Positions 1-9,092 of a stretch of DNA of 35,069 bases are shown in pieces (positions within the stretch are counted from its first letter, which is position 1; each line of letters starts with the position of its first letter). Source of the stretch: Candidatus Omnitrophota bacterium. Its GTDB lineage: Bacteria > Omnitrophota > Omnitrophia > Omnitrophales > Omnitrophaceae. The notes under the pieces were generated by a model. It was not told the origin of the DNA. It saw only the letters and a list, made by a program, of their open reading frames with translations, and did no database searches. The stretch lies in assembly GCA_016209715.1 (NCBI GenBank), contig JACQVP010000011.1, positions 1 to 35,069 on the forward strand. The letters run 5' to 3'. Made by a program: the position numbers and the translations under genes.

Positions 1-1182
1 CAGGAGGACCTCCGCCGCGCGCGGGCGGGAGTTGTATTGGCTCGACATGGTGAAGCCGTAGGCGCCGGCGGTCATGACCGCCAGGAGGTCGCCCCGCTGG
101 AATGGCGGCAGATCGCGGTCCTTCGCCAGGAAATCCCCGGACTCGCAGATCGGGCCGACCACGTCGCAGTGGACGCGGGCCTTGGCCCGGGACTGCTTCA
201 CCGGCAGAACGTCGTGATAGGCGCCATAAAGCGCCGGGCGCACGAGGTCGTTCATGGCCCCGTCCACGATGATGAAATGCTTGGGGTGCGATTTCTTCAT
301 GAACAGCACCCGGCTCACGAAAATCCCGCTGTTGGCGGCGATGAAACGCCCCGGCTCGAAGATGATCCGGGTGCCTTTCGCGACCTGCTTCTTAAGGAGC
401 GGGATGATCCGCGCGGCAAACTGCGCCGCCGTCTGCGGCTTCTCTTCCTTATAAACGGCCGCCAGGCCGCCGCCCAAATTCAGGTAACGGATCTTCACGC
501 CGTGAGATTCCACTTCCTCGAGAAAGCCGATCACCTTCTTGAAGGCCTTGACGAACGGGCCGCCGGTAGTGATCTGGGAGCCGATGTGGACGTGAGCGCC
601 CGTCACGCGCAGGTTCGGAAAGTCGTCCTGTTCGGTGTAGATTTCATGCGCGAGCCCGAGATCGATCCCAAATTTGGATTCCTTCTTCCCCGTGGTGATG
701 TAGCGGTGCGTTTTCGGGTCCACGTCCGGGTTCAGGCGGAGCGAGATGTCCACCACTTTTTTCTTGCGGCGCGCAATGGCGTCGATGGTTTCCAGTTCCG
801 GCACGGACTCCACATTGAAAAGAAGAATCCCGCTGTCGATGGCCTTGGCAATTTCCTCCTCGCTCTTTCCCACGCCGGCGTAAACGATTTTCCCCGGCTC
901 GCAGCCGGCCTTCAAGGCCCGGAAAAGTTCCCCGCCCGAAACGATGTCCAAGCCGGAGCCCTTCTTCACCAGGGCCTTGAGCAGGGCCAGGTTGGAATTC
1001 GCCTTCATGGAAAAACAGATCAACGGCTTGAGCGGCGCGAGGGCCGAGGCCAGCTTGGCATAATGGCCGGTCAGCGTCTTATGGCTGTAAAGGTAAAAAG
1101 GAGTGCCCACCCGGGCGGCGATTTCCGCCACCTTCACCTTCTCGCAATAAAGCTCCCCGTCGCGGTATGAAAAGTCGTGCAT
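1..1182 (-). CDS. lysA: Diaminopimelate decarboxylase, C-terminus cut by window edge
   Basis: PLP-dependent enzyme that decarboxylates meso-diaminopimelate to L-lysine, the last step of lysine synthesis in the cytoplasm. Reading the minus strand from ATG at 1182 gives 394 codons with no stop before the window edge. The usual length is about 415-420, so only the tail is missing. Visible motifs: FSMKAN with the PLP lysine near residue 60, HIGSQ, NLGGGLA, EPGRF (phosphate binding), CESGDF (the cysteine that completes the neighbour's active site) and YGFTMSSQYNSRPR near the end. The start lies 3 nt after the argH stop, so lysA is the distal gene of the arginine operon. The stretch is open in this frame throughout, and the plus-strand ORF over it is a shadow. 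Confidence 0.95.
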   Translation of the reverse strand, partial: MHDFSYRDGELYCEKVKVAEIAARVGTPFYLYSHKTLTGHYAKLASALAPLKPLICFSMKANSNLALLKALVKKGSGLDIVSGGELFRALKAGCEPGKIVYAGVGKSEEEIAKAIDSGILLFNVESVPELETIDAIARRKKKVVDISLRLNPDVDPKTHRYITTGKKESKFGIDLGLAHEIYTEQDDFPNLRVTGAHVHIGSQITTGGPFVKAFKKVIGFLEEVESHGVKIRYLNLGGGLAAVYKEEKPQTAAQFAARIIPLLKKQVAKGTRIIFEPGRFIAANSGIFVSRVLFMKKSHPKHFIIVDGAMNDLVRPALYGAYHDVLPVKQSRAKARVHCDVVGPICESGDFLAKDRDLPPFQRGDLLAVMTAGAYGFTMSSQYNSRPRAAEVLL

Positions 1183-1185
1183 GAG

Positions 1186-2571
1186 CTACCTCTTTTTCGC
1201 CGTCTTATGCTTCCAGAATTTGAGCTGCTTCGCCACCAGGGCCGGCTGGGTGGACCCGATGGTCTTTTTTCCCGCCAGGCTCTTCGCCGGATTGAAGACC
1301 TGATAAATGTCCTTTTCGATCTTGGGCGAGAACTGCCTCAATTCGCTGAATGAAAGCTCCTTCAGGGGCCGTTCGATCGTGAGCGAATGCTGGACCATGC
1401 GGCCCACGAGCGCGTGCGCGTCCTCGAAGGCGGTCCCCTTGAGAATCAGGTAATCCAGGAGGTCCGTCGCGTAAAGCAGGCTGTCCGTCGTGGCCTGATA
1501 GCAGAGTTCCTCGTTGACCTCGGTCTTCCGCACCAGGTGGGAGAGCACCCCGAGCGAACGAATGGCCTGGCGGACAGATTCGAAAAGCGCCTTTTTGTCC
1601 TCCTGCATGTCCCGGTTATAAGCCAGCGGCAGGCCCTTCATGGTGACGAGGAGCGCGACCAGGTTACCGATGGCTGCCCCGGCGCGGCCGCGCGTGAGCT
1701 CGAGCATGTCCGGATTCTTTTTGTGCGGCATGAGGCTCGAACCGGTGGCGTAGCTGTCCGGAAAATTGATGAATCCGAATTCGGACGTGTTCCAGAGGAT
1801 CATGTCCTCCGACAGCCGCGACAGATGCATGAAAAGGATCGCGATGTCGGCGAGCGTCTCCACCAAAAAGTCCCGGTCGCTCACGGAGTCGATGGAATTC
1901 GCAGTCGGCCGGGCAAAGCCCAATTCTCTGGCGGTGGCGGCGCGGTCGATCGGCAGGCTGGAGCCGGCGAGCGCGGCCGCGCCCAAGGGGCATTCGTTCA
2001 TGTTGTCCGCCGCCTGCGCGAACCGCTTGCCGTCCCTTTCGAGCATTTCCACGTACGCGAGCAGGTGGTGGGCGAGGAGCACGGTCTGCGCCCGCTGGAG
2101 ATGGGTGTAACCGGGGATGGCCACTCCGGAGAACTTCTCCCCCAGGAAAACGAGCGCCTTCTGCAATTCCACGATCCCGGCCCGGATCAAAGCGATCTTC
2201 TCCCGCAGATAAACCTTCACCGAGGTCACCACCAGATCGTTGCGAGACCGGCCCGTGTGCAATTTCTTGGCGGTCTTCCCGATCTTCTTCTCGAGCGTGA
2301 CCTGGATCAGGGTATGCACGTCTTCGTATTCCTGAGCGAGCGCCGCGAGGTCGGCCTTCGAAAGCTCCTTGAGGACAGACTCAAGCCCCCCCACGAGCCG
2401 GGCCGATTCCTGCCGCGTGATGAGCCCTGCCTTCGCGAGCATTTTCGCGTGGGCGGTGCTCACGCGAATGTCGGCGGCCAGCAATTCGCCGTCCACGGCG
2501 AGCGAATAGGAATATTCCTTGGCGTCGTCCGCCAGCTCTTCGGTGAACCTTCCGCCCCAAAGCTTCTTCAT
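1186..2571 (-). CDS. argH: Argininosuccinate lyase
   Basis: Splits argininosuccinate into arginine and fumarate, the last step of arginine synthesis. 461 residues from the ATG at 2571, the normal family length. The fumarase/aspartase superfamily signature GSSLMPHKKNP lies at about residues 277-287 and holds the catalytic serine loop. HTGRSRND (about 105-112) and GYTHLQ (about 154-159) are the other conserved blocks. I chose MKKLWGGRF as the start: it is the typical N-terminus, and its ATG overlaps the argG stop as ATGA, pointing to translational coupling. A longer in-frame start at 2610 would run into argG and looks spurious. Confidence 0.96.
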   Translation of the reverse strand: MKKLWGGRFTEELADDAKEYSYSLAVDGELLAADIRVSTAHAKMLAKAGLITRQESARLVGGLESVLKELSKADLAALAQEYEDVHTLIQVTLEKKIGKTAKKLHTGRSRNDLVVTSVKVYLREKIALIRAGIVELQKALVFLGEKFSGVAIPGYTHLQRAQTVLLAHHLLAYVEMLERDGKRFAQAADNMNECPLGAAALAGSSLPIDRAATARELGFARPTANSIDSVSDRDFLVETLADIAILFMHLSRLSEDMILWNTSEFGFINFPDSYATGSSLMPHKKNPDMLELTRGRAGAAIGNLVALLVTMKGLPLAYNRDMQEDKKALFESVRQAIRSLGVLSHLVRKTEVNEELCYQATTDSLLYATDLLDYLILKGTAFEDAHALVGRMVQHSLTIERPLKELSFSELRQFSPKIEKDIYQVFNPAKSLAGKKTIGSTQPALVAKQLKFWKHKTAKKR

Positions 2572-3755
2572 GATTTTCCCTTTCCCCTCCCGACGTAGGG
2601 CAGGCCCCACAACTTGATGAAACCATTGGCGGCCTTATGGTCAAAAGCGTCCTTCGCCGAATACGTCGCCAATTCCTCGGAATAAATCGAATTCGGCGAT
2701 TTCCGTCCCGTCACCACGGCGCGGCCCGGCTCGAGGCGGAAACGCACCGTGCCCGTGATGAGACCCTGGTGCTGGGCGAAAAAGGCGTCCAGGGACTCTT
2801 TGAGCGGCGTGAACCAGAGGCCGTAATAAACGAGATCGGCGTATTTGTCCGAGAGCGCCCTCTTATAATGAAGCAGTTCCCGGTCGAGAATGAGGTCTTC
2901 GAGCTCTTCATGGGCGCGAATGAGGACCTCCGCCGCCGGGGCCTCGTAAACCTCGCGGGACTTGATCCCGACCACGCGGTTCTCGATCATGTCCAGGCGC
3001 CCCACCCCGAACTTGCCGGCCAGGACATTCAGCGCCTCGATGAGGGGAACGAGCGCCATGCGCTTTCCGTTCAGCTTCACCGGAACGCCTTTTTCGAAAT
3101 CGACGGTCAGGGTACGGGAACCCTTGGCCTTTTCGGAGCCGCGCGTCAGCACGTAGGCGTCCGCCGGGGCCTCCGTCCAGGGGTCTTCCAACACGCCGGC
3201 TTCGATGGCCACGCCCCAGATGTTCTTGTCGATCGAATACGGACTTTTCTTGGTCACCGCCACCGGGATTTTGTTCGCCAGGGCGTACTCGATTTCCTCC
3301 TCGCGCGACTTGAATTCCCAGTCCTTGAGCGGGGCGATGATCTTGAGCGAGGGATCGAGCGTGGTGACGCCGACCTCGAGCCGCACCTGGTCATTGCCCT
3401 TGCCGGTACACCCGTGGGCCACGTAGGCGGCCTTCTCCTTTTGCGCGATCTTCACCAGGTGCTTGGCGATGAGGGGACGGCCCAGCGAAGTCGCCATCGG
3501 GTATTTGCCTTCGTAACGCGCGTGCGCCCAGAGGGCCGGCAGGACGAAGTCCCGGGCGAATTCTTCCTTCAGGTCCTCGATGTAAATTTTTTCCGACCCC
3601 GCCGCGCGGGCGCGCTTCCTCAAGATGCCCTTGTCCGACACTTCGCCGATGAAGGCCGAGAAGCAGACCACCTCCAGGCCGTAATGGTCGCGGATCCACT
3701 TGACGCAGCACGACGTGTCCAAACCGCCGGAAAATGCGAGCACGACTTTGTCCAC
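2568..3755 (-). CDS. argG: Argininosuccinate synthase
   Basis: Joins citrulline and aspartate with ATP to give argininosuccinate. 395 residues, normal for the family. The N-terminal AFSGGLDTS is the ATP pyrophosphatase P-loop, and HGCTGKGNDQVR near residue 115 is the second nucleotide/citrulline-binding block. The start is GTG at 3755, which directly abuts the argF stop codon (0 nt gap), and the stop overlaps the argH start by 4 nt. The protein is unremarkable and fits the operon order. Confidence 0.96.
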   Translation of the reverse strand: MDKVVLAFSGGLDTSCCVKWIRDHYGLEVVCFSAFIGEVSDKGILRKRARAAGSEKIYIEDLKEEFARDFVLPALWAHARYEGKYPMATSLGRPLIAKHLVKIAQKEKAAYVAHGCTGKGNDQVRLEVGVTTLDPSLKIIAPLKDWEFKSREEEIEYALANKIPVAVTKKSPYSIDKNIWGVAIEAGVLEDPWTEAPADAYVLTRGSEKAKGSRTLTVDFEKGVPVKLNGKRMALVPLIEALNVLAGKFGVGRLDMIENRVVGIKSREVYEAPAAEVLIRAHEELEDLILDRELLHYKRALSDKYADLVYYGLWFTPLKESLDAFFAQHQGLITGTVRFRLEPGRAVVTGRKSPNSIYSEELATYSAKDAFDHKAANGFIKLWGLPYVGRGKGKS

Positions 3756-4700
3756 TTATTTGACCTCCAGATTTGAGCCGATGGATGTGAGCAAATAGAG
3801 CAGGATGGCCTTCTGCACCGGAAGGCGGTTCGCCGCCTGCTGAAAGATAAGCGAATGGCTGCCTTCCATCACCTGGTTCGTGATTTCCTCGCCGCGGTGG
3901 GCCGGCAGGCAGTGCATGACCTTCACGTTTTCTGCCGCCCCGCGCAAGAGGTTTTGATTGATCTGAAACCCGCGGAAATTCTTCTTTTTCGCCTCCGCCT
4001 GGTTTTCTTCGCCCATGCTCGCCCAGACGTCCGTGTAGATGACCTGAGCGTTGCGGACCGCCTCGCGGGGGTTCGTGAACGCCGAGATCTTGGCGCCGGA
4101 ACGGCGCGCCAGCGTCTTCACCGTTTTCAAAAGAGCGGCCTTGGGCGCGAAATCCCGCGGCGTCGCGTAGCGCAGGGTGAGCCCGGTCTTGGCAAAGAGC
4201 AGGAGCAGCGAATTCAGGACGTTGTTCCCGTCGCCCACATAAACCACGTTGATCTTGGCCGCGTCCTTCTTGCCGAATGTTTCCAAAATCGTGTAGACAT
4301 CCGTGAGCGCCTGACAGGGGTGCGAAATGTTGCTCAGACCGTTGATCACCGGCTTGGCCGAATAACGGGCGAATTCCGTGATGGTCCGGTGCAAAAAAGT
4401 CCGGAGCACGAAAACGGCCAGGTAGCTCGAAAGGACGCGCGCGATGTCCCGCACTTCTTCCCGCTTGCCCATGGCGATGTCGTGGGGGCCGAGGTACAAA
4501 GATTCCCCGCCCAATTCGTTCATGCCGGCCTGGAACGACGCCCAGGTGCGGGTCGAGGGCTTCTCGAAAATAAGCCCCAGGGTCATCCCCTTCAGCCGGT
4601 CGGCGTAGGCCGGGGGGTTCTTTTTCACCCGGTCGGTCAGGTTGAAAAGGAATTCGATTTCCTCCCGGGAAAGGTCTTTGATCGATATCAGGTGCTTCAT
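3756..4700 (-). CDS. argF: Ornithine carbamoyltransferase
   Basis: Transfers the carbamoyl group from carbamoyl phosphate to ornithine, giving citrulline. 314 residues from the ATG at 4700 (MKHLISIKD), whose ATG overlaps the argD stop as ATGA. Seen in order: FEKPSTRTW (carbamoyl-phosphate loop), LRTF, HPCQAL and HCLPAHRG (ornithine/CP site). The loop reads STRTW where most relatives have STRTR. The residues known to bind carbamoyl phosphate directly (S, T, R, T) are kept. Ornithine rather than N-acetylornithine is the expected substrate because ArgJ and a complete ornithine route lie in the same operon. Confidence 0.95.
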   Translation of the reverse strand: MKHLISIKDLSREEIEFLFNLTDRVKKNPPAYADRLKGMTLGLIFEKPSTRTWASFQAGMNELGGESLYLGPHDIAMGKREEVRDIARVLSSYLAVFVLRTFLHRTITEFARYSAKPVINGLSNISHPCQALTDVYTILETFGKKDAAKINVVYVGDGNNVLNSLLLLFAKTGLTLRYATPRDFAPKAALLKTVKTLARRSGAKISAFTNPREAVRNAQVIYTDVWASMGEENQAEAKKKNFRGFQINQNLLRGAAENVKVMHCLPAHRGEEITNQVMEGSHSLIFQQAANRLPVQKAILLYLLTSIGSNLEVK

Positions 4701-5890
4701 GATTTCACCGTTTCCGCGAACGCGCGGTCCAGGATCCGCATCGCCTTCTGGATCAGAGTCGACGTCACGTTGATCGCCGGCATGATCCGGAGGACCCGGT
4801 CCTGCGTGCAATTGATGAGCAGGCCCAATTCCCGCGCCCGGTCGGCGACCGGCCCGCCCGGGACAGAAAGCTCCACCCCGATCATGAGCCCGCGCCCCCG
4901 CACCTCTTGGATGCAGGGATATTTCGCCTTGAGCGCCTCAAGTTTGTCCCGCAGCTTGGCCCCCATGACTTCGACGTTCCGGAGAAGACGCTCTTTCCGG
5001 ATGGTCTTGAACACCGCCAGCGCCGCCGCGCACACCAGCGGGTTTCCGCCGTAAGTGGAAGCGTGGGTGCCCGGCGTGAAGACGTCGCCCGCGACGCGGT
5101 TGCTCACCACCAGCGCCCCGATGGGGACGCCGCTCCCGAGGGACTTGGCCAGGGTCATCAAATCCGGCTCGATGCCGTAAGTCTGATAATCGAAGATCCG
5201 CCCCGTGCGCCCGAGGCCGGTCTGGACCTCGTCCACGATCAGAAGGATCCTTTTTTCGTCGCACAGCTTCCGCAATTTCCGCACGAAATCGGCCCCGGCG
5301 ATGTTGATGCCGCCTTCGCCCTGGATCAATTCCAGCATCACCGCCACCGTTTTCGCGTTCACCCGGGCCAGCAGGGCGTCGAAATCGTTCAGCGGCACGT
5401 GATGGAACCCGGCCGGGAGCGGGTCGAAGCCCGCCTGGTATTTCGGCTGCCCGGTCGCGGTGATCGCCGCCAGCGTCCGGCCGTGGAATGAATTCGTCAT
5501 GCTGATGATTTCAAACCGGCCCTCGGCGTGCCCGAATTTGCGCGCGAACTTGATCGCCGCTTCGTTGGCCTCGGCGCCGCTGTTGGCAAAAAACACCTTG
5601 CCCGGAAAGGAATTCTTCACGATCTCTTCCGCCAGCCGGGCCTGCTTGACGTTCAGATAGTTGTTCGAGATATGGAGCATCCGGCGCGACTGGTCCTTCA
5701 AGGCGCTCACCACCGCGGGATGGCAGTGGCCCAGGCCCGAGACTCCCCAGCCGGGGAAAAAGTCGAGGTATTCCTTCCCTTCCAGGTCCCACACGCGCGA
5801 GCCCTTGCCCTTCACCAGGCAGACGGGGATCTGGCGGTAAGTGGGAAGAATATATTCCTTATAAAGTTCTTCGACGTTCCGGGTTTTCAT
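4697..5890 (-). CDS. argD: Acetylornithine aminotransferase
   Basis: PLP enzyme (class III aminotransferase) converting N-acetylglutamate semialdehyde to N-acetylornithine. It may also serve the succinyl-DAP step of lysine synthesis, as family members often do. Motifs: NSGAEANEAAIKFAR, DEVQTGLGRTG (PLP aspartate) and LAKSLGSGVPIGAL with the Schiff-base lysine. I prefer the ATG at 5890 (397 residues). An upstream TTG at 5905 adds five residues and neither site has a good Shine-Dalgarno sequence, so the start is uncertain by five codons. The stop overlaps argF by 4 nt. Confidence 0.95.
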   Translation of the reverse strand: MKTRNVEELYKEYILPTYRQIPVCLVKGKGSRVWDLEGKEYLDFFPGWGVSGLGHCHPAVVSALKDQSRRMLHISNNYLNVKQARLAEEIVKNSFPGKVFFANSGAEANEAAIKFARKFGHAEGRFEIISMTNSFHGRTLAAITATGQPKYQAGFDPLPAGFHHVPLNDFDALLARVNAKTVAVMLELIQGEGGINIAGADFVRKLRKLCDEKRILLIVDEVQTGLGRTGRIFDYQTYGIEPDLMTLAKSLGSGVPIGALVVSNRVAGDVFTPGTHASTYGGNPLVCAAALAVFKTIRKERLLRNVEVMGAKLRDKLEALKAKYPCIQEVRGRGLMIGVELSVPGGPVADRARELGLLINCTQDRVLRIMPAINVTSTLIQKAMRILDRAFAETVKS

Positions 5891-5917
5891 CTGATTGACC
5901 GTCAAGGAGGGACGAGC

Positions 5918-6772
5918 TTACAGCACGATCTCGGTGCCGATTCCCTGATCCGTAAAGATTTCCAAAAGGAGCGAATGCTTGATCCGCCCGTCGATGATGT
6001 GGGCTTTTTTGACGCCGCCGGCCAGGGCCGCGGTGCAGGCCTTGACCTTGGGGATCATCCCGCCCGAGATCACCTTGTTCTTGATCAAATGTTCCACTTC
6101 TTCGACGCGCAGCGAAGAAATGAGCGAGCCCAGGTCTTCCGGGTCCCGGAGGATGCCGTGGACATTCGTGAGCACCATGATCTTCTGCACCTGCATGGCC
6201 ATGGCGATCTTGGCCGCGGCCTCATCGGCGTTCACGTTATAGGTTTCGCCCTTGCCGTCGATCCCCACCGGGTAGATGACCGGGATGATGTTGAACTCCG
6301 TGAGCTCCTTGAGCGGCAAAATATTGACGGAGGTCACTTCGCCGACGAATCCGATGTCCTCGCTCGCCTCGACCTTTTTCACGTTCAAGATCTCGTTGTC
6401 ATGCCCGCTGAGACCGATCGCGCGCGCCCCCAGCTGATTGATGTCGTGGACGATGCTCTTGTTCAGTTCGGCGAGCGTTTCCACGACCACCTCGATGGTC
6501 TTCTTGTCGGTGACCCGGAGCCCGTCCACGAAACGGGTCTGGACGCCCTCTTTTTTCAACCGCTCCGTGATGCTCGGCCCGCCGCCGTGGATCAGGATGG
6601 GCTTGATCCCGACATAGTTCATGAAGACGAGGTCATGCAGGACATTTTCCCGGATGTCCTCGTTGTTCATCGCCGCGCCGCCGTACTTGATGAGGATTTC
6701 CTTGCCCCGGAACTTCTTGATATAGGGAAGGGCTTCGATCAAAATACTGGCTTTTTCGACCAAGCGTTCCAT
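5918..6772 (-). CDS. argB: Acetylglutamate kinase with N-terminal helix extension
   Basis: Phosphorylates N-acetylglutamate, the second step of arginine synthesis. Contains KYGGAAM, HGGGPSI and TNVHGIL typical of the amino-acid kinase fold. From the ATG at 6772 it has 284 residues. About 28 residues precede the KYGG loop, whereas the arginine-insensitive E. coli enzyme begins almost at this loop. In the family, hexameric arginine-inhibited kinases carry such an N-terminal helix, so feedback inhibition by arginine is a reasonable inference. A GTG at 6805 overlapping argJ would add 11 residues. The AAGGCGG stretch before the ATG favours the shorter form. Confidence 0.94.
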   Translation of the reverse strand: MERLVEKASILIEALPYIKKFRGKEILIKYGGAAMNNEDIRENVLHDLVFMNYVGIKPILIHGGGPSITERLKKEGVQTRFVDGLRVTDKKTIEVVVETLAELNKSIVHDINQLGARAIGLSGHDNEILNVKKVEASEDIGFVGEVTSVNILPLKELTEFNIIPVIYPVGIDGKGETYNVNADEAAAKIAMAMQVQKIMVLTNVHGILRDPEDLGSLISSLRVEEVEHLIKNKVISGGMIPKVKACTAALAGGVKKAHIIDGRIKHSLLLEIFTDQGIGTEIVL

Positions 6773-6789
6773 CGCGTTTTCAACCGCCT

Positions 6790-7998
6790 TTACGTTGTGT
6801 ACCACGAGTTGATCCTGACGTAGGCCTTGGTGAGGTCCGTGGTGAGAAAACGGGCCTGCCCCCGGCCGAGATTAAGGTTCACTTCGAGCGAGATCTCCTT
6901 GCGTTTCAGCGCCTTGCGCACGACCGGCAGGTTCTTTTTGAGCACCCGTCCGTGCTGAAGGATTTTAATCCTCTCGAACCCGATGTCAAGCTTCTTGGGC
7001 TCGAAGGGAAGCTCGGTGGCGCCGACCGCGGCGACGACGCGCCCCCAGTTGGGGTCTTCTCCCGCGAGCATGGTCTTGAAAAGCATGGAAGACGCGATCT
7101 GCCGGGCGATCTTTTGCGCGTCGAAATCGCTCCGCGCCCCTTTGATCTTGATTTCACAGATGTGCTCGACGCCTTCGCCGTCCTTGATCAGCTCCTTGGC
7201 CAGGTAGCGGCACACCCGCTTGAGATGGGAGAGAAAGAGCCGGTAAGACCGGTCCTCTTTCACGATCTTGCGGTTGCGCGCCATGCCGTTGGCGAGCAGA
7301 TAGACGGTGTCGTTCGTGCTCATGTCCGTGTCCACGTTCACCTGATTGAACGTTTCCGTGACCGATTCCCGCAGGGCCTTTTTCAGCAGGGGCTTCGAGA
7401 TGTCGGCGTCCGTGGAAATAAAACACAGCATGGTGGCCATGTTGGGATTCATCATCCCGGCTCCCTTGGCGATGGCGCCGATGCGGACCTCCCGGCCCTC
7501 GATCGGAAAGGAATACGCGATTTCCTTGGTGCAAGTGTCGGTCGTCAGGATCGCAAGCGCGGCGCGGTTGCCCCCGTCTTTGGACAGCGACTTCACCAGC
7601 GCGGGGATGGCGTCGACGATATTTTTCACGGGCAGGGCCTTGCCGATCACACCCGTGGAGGAAACGAGAATCGACTGGGCCGGGACCTCTAGCTCCCGAG
7701 CCAGGTGCTTCACGGTGTCCAGCACCGCGCGGCGCCCGACCGCCCCGTTGAAACAGTTGGCGTTGCCGCTGTTGGCGATGATGGCCCAGTGGGACTTGCG
7801 GTCGATGATTTCCTCCGACCAAAGAACCGGCCAGGCCTTCGCCGTGTTCTTGGTGAACGTGGCGGCGGCCGTCGCCGCCCGGCTCGAAACGACCAAGCCG
7901 AGGTCCAGTTTGCTCTTCTTGATCCCGCAATTGAGCCCCGAGGCCAAAAATCCTTTCGGGGAGGTGACACTGCCGTTCTTGATCCTCTGCGTCGCCAT
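6790..7998 (-). CDS. argJ: Bifunctional ornithine acetyltransferase / N-acetylglutamate synthase
   Basis: Moves the acetyl group from N-acetylornithine to glutamate, recycling acetyl in the cyclic arginine pathway. Bifunctional members also acetylate glutamate from acetyl-CoA. 402 residues from the ATG at 7998, in a TGATG junction with argC. The autoproteolysis region KGAGMMNPNMATM (about 178-190) is intact. Cleavage is expected between Ala188 and Thr189, giving alpha and beta subunits with Thr as nucleophile. No argA is seen in the window, so ArgJ may supply the first step too. Whether it accepts acetyl-CoA cannot be read from sequence alone. Confidence 0.95.
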   Translation of the reverse strand: MATQRIKNGSVTSPKGFLASGLNCGIKKSKLDLGLVVSSRAATAAATFTKNTAKAWPVLWSEEIIDRKSHWAIIANSGNANCFNGAVGRRAVLDTVKHLARELEVPAQSILVSSTGVIGKALPVKNIVDAIPALVKSLSKDGGNRAALAILTTDTCTKEIAYSFPIEGREVRIGAIAKGAGMMNPNMATMLCFISTDADISKPLLKKALRESVTETFNQVNVDTDMSTNDTVYLLANGMARNRKIVKEDRSYRLFLSHLKRVCRYLAKELIKDGEGVEHICEIKIKGARSDFDAQKIARQIASSMLFKTMLAGEDPNWGRVVAAVGATELPFEPKKLDIGFERIKILQHGRVLKKNLPVVRKALKRKEISLEVNLNLGRGQARFLTTDLTKAYVRINSWYTT

Positions 7999-9023
7999 CA
8001 GCTGACTAACCCGCTTTCCTCCGGGAAACCGCACCGGATGTTCATGTTTTGGACCGCCTGCCCGCTCGCGCCCTTCAAAAGATTGTCGATGGCCGAAAGC
8101 ACGATCACCCGGCCGTTCGAGTCTTCCGCCGCGATTCCGACATCGCAAAAATTGGTGTGCTGCACGTCCCTCAACGACGGGAATTCCCCATCTTTCTTGA
8201 ACCTCACGAAGGGTTCCCCGCCATACGCCGCTTCAAAAGCGCGGAAAATCTCCTTCTTCTTGACACCCTTCTTCTTTTCGGCGTAGATCGTGCTCAGGAT
8301 CCCGCGATGGACCGGGAGCAGGTGCGGCACGAAGGAGAAATCGACCCGGCCGTGCGCGGCCTCTTCCAGCGCCGCCTGAATTTCAGGCATGTGCTGGTGG
8401 GCGTTCACTTTGTAGGCCTTGAAATTCTCGTTCACTTCGCCGAAGAAAGTCGAGGCCGTGATCTTTTTCCCTGCCCCGCTCACGCCGGAGTTGGAATCGA
8501 TCACGATCCCGCGGGTCTCGATCAGGTTTTTGGACAAAAGCGGCAGCAGGCCCAAAATAGCGCTGGTCGGATAGCAGCCCGGATTGGCGATGAGATTGGC
8601 GCTCCGGATCTGGCGCCGGTTCAGTTCCGGCAGGCCGTAAACGGCCTCCTTCAAAAGTTCCTTCCGGGCGTGCGGATGCTTGTACCATTCCTTGTAGACC
8701 TTCGCGTCCTTGAGGCGGAAATCGGCCGACAAATCGATGACGATTTTTCCCGCCTTGTAAAAATGGGCCGCCGTCTCCATGGCCTCGGTGTGAGGGAGGC
8801 AGATGAAAACAATGTCGCTCTTTTTCGCCACTTCCGCGGCGTTGAATTTCTCCAGTTTCAGAGTCGTCTGCTTGGAGATTTCCGGGATGAGAAGACTTAG
8901 CTCGGGCGGCTCATCCTGGCGCGAAGTCAGACACGACAGCTTCACGTGCGGGTGGCGGAGCAGAATTTTGGCCAGTTCGATGCCGGTGTATCCGGTGGCC
9001 CCGAGGATCGCGCATTGAATCAT
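7998..9023 (-). CDS. argC: N-acetyl-gamma-glutamyl-phosphate reductase
   Basis: NADPH-dependent reduction of N-acetylglutamyl phosphate to the semialdehyde. 341 residues. LGATGYTG at 7-14 is the nucleotide-binding loop, and NPGCYPT holds the catalytic Cys150. First gene of the arginine operon. The ATG at 9023 follows an unusual tract of eight T, one C and seven A, with the nearest purine-rich site (AAGAGGG) about 16 nt upstream. That spacing is long unless the T/A tract folds or another initiation mode is used. Confidence 0.95.
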   Translation of the reverse strand: MIQCAILGATGYTGIELAKILLRHPHVKLSCLTSRQDEPPELSLLIPEISKQTTLKLEKFNAAEVAKKSDIVFICLPHTEAMETAAHFYKAGKIVIDLSADFRLKDAKVYKEWYKHPHARKELLKEAVYGLPELNRRQIRSANLIANPGCYPTSAILGLLPLLSKNLIETRGIVIDSNSGVSGAGKKITASTFFGEVNENFKAYKVNAHQHMPEIQAALEEAAHGRVDFSFVPHLLPVHRGILSTIYAEKKKGVKKKEIFRAFEAAYGGEPFVRFKKDGEFPSLRDVQHTNFCDVGIAAEDSNGRVIVLSAIDNLLKGASGQAVQNMNIRCGFPEESGLVS

Positions 9024-9092
9024 TTTTTTGAAAAAAAATCCCTCTTAATGTGTTGCCGGACTTAATGTTACGCCGCGAAAAAAAGGAAAGTT

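Noticed and set aside
37-1170. Plus-strand ORF of 377 codons at the window start
   Set aside because: The real gene is lysA on the minus strand, which is open to the edge and carries all its motifs.
5528-6823. Plus-strand ORF of 431 codons across argD and argB
   Set aside because: It runs antisense through two well-conserved genes. The His/Asp-rich translation is typical of a shadow frame.
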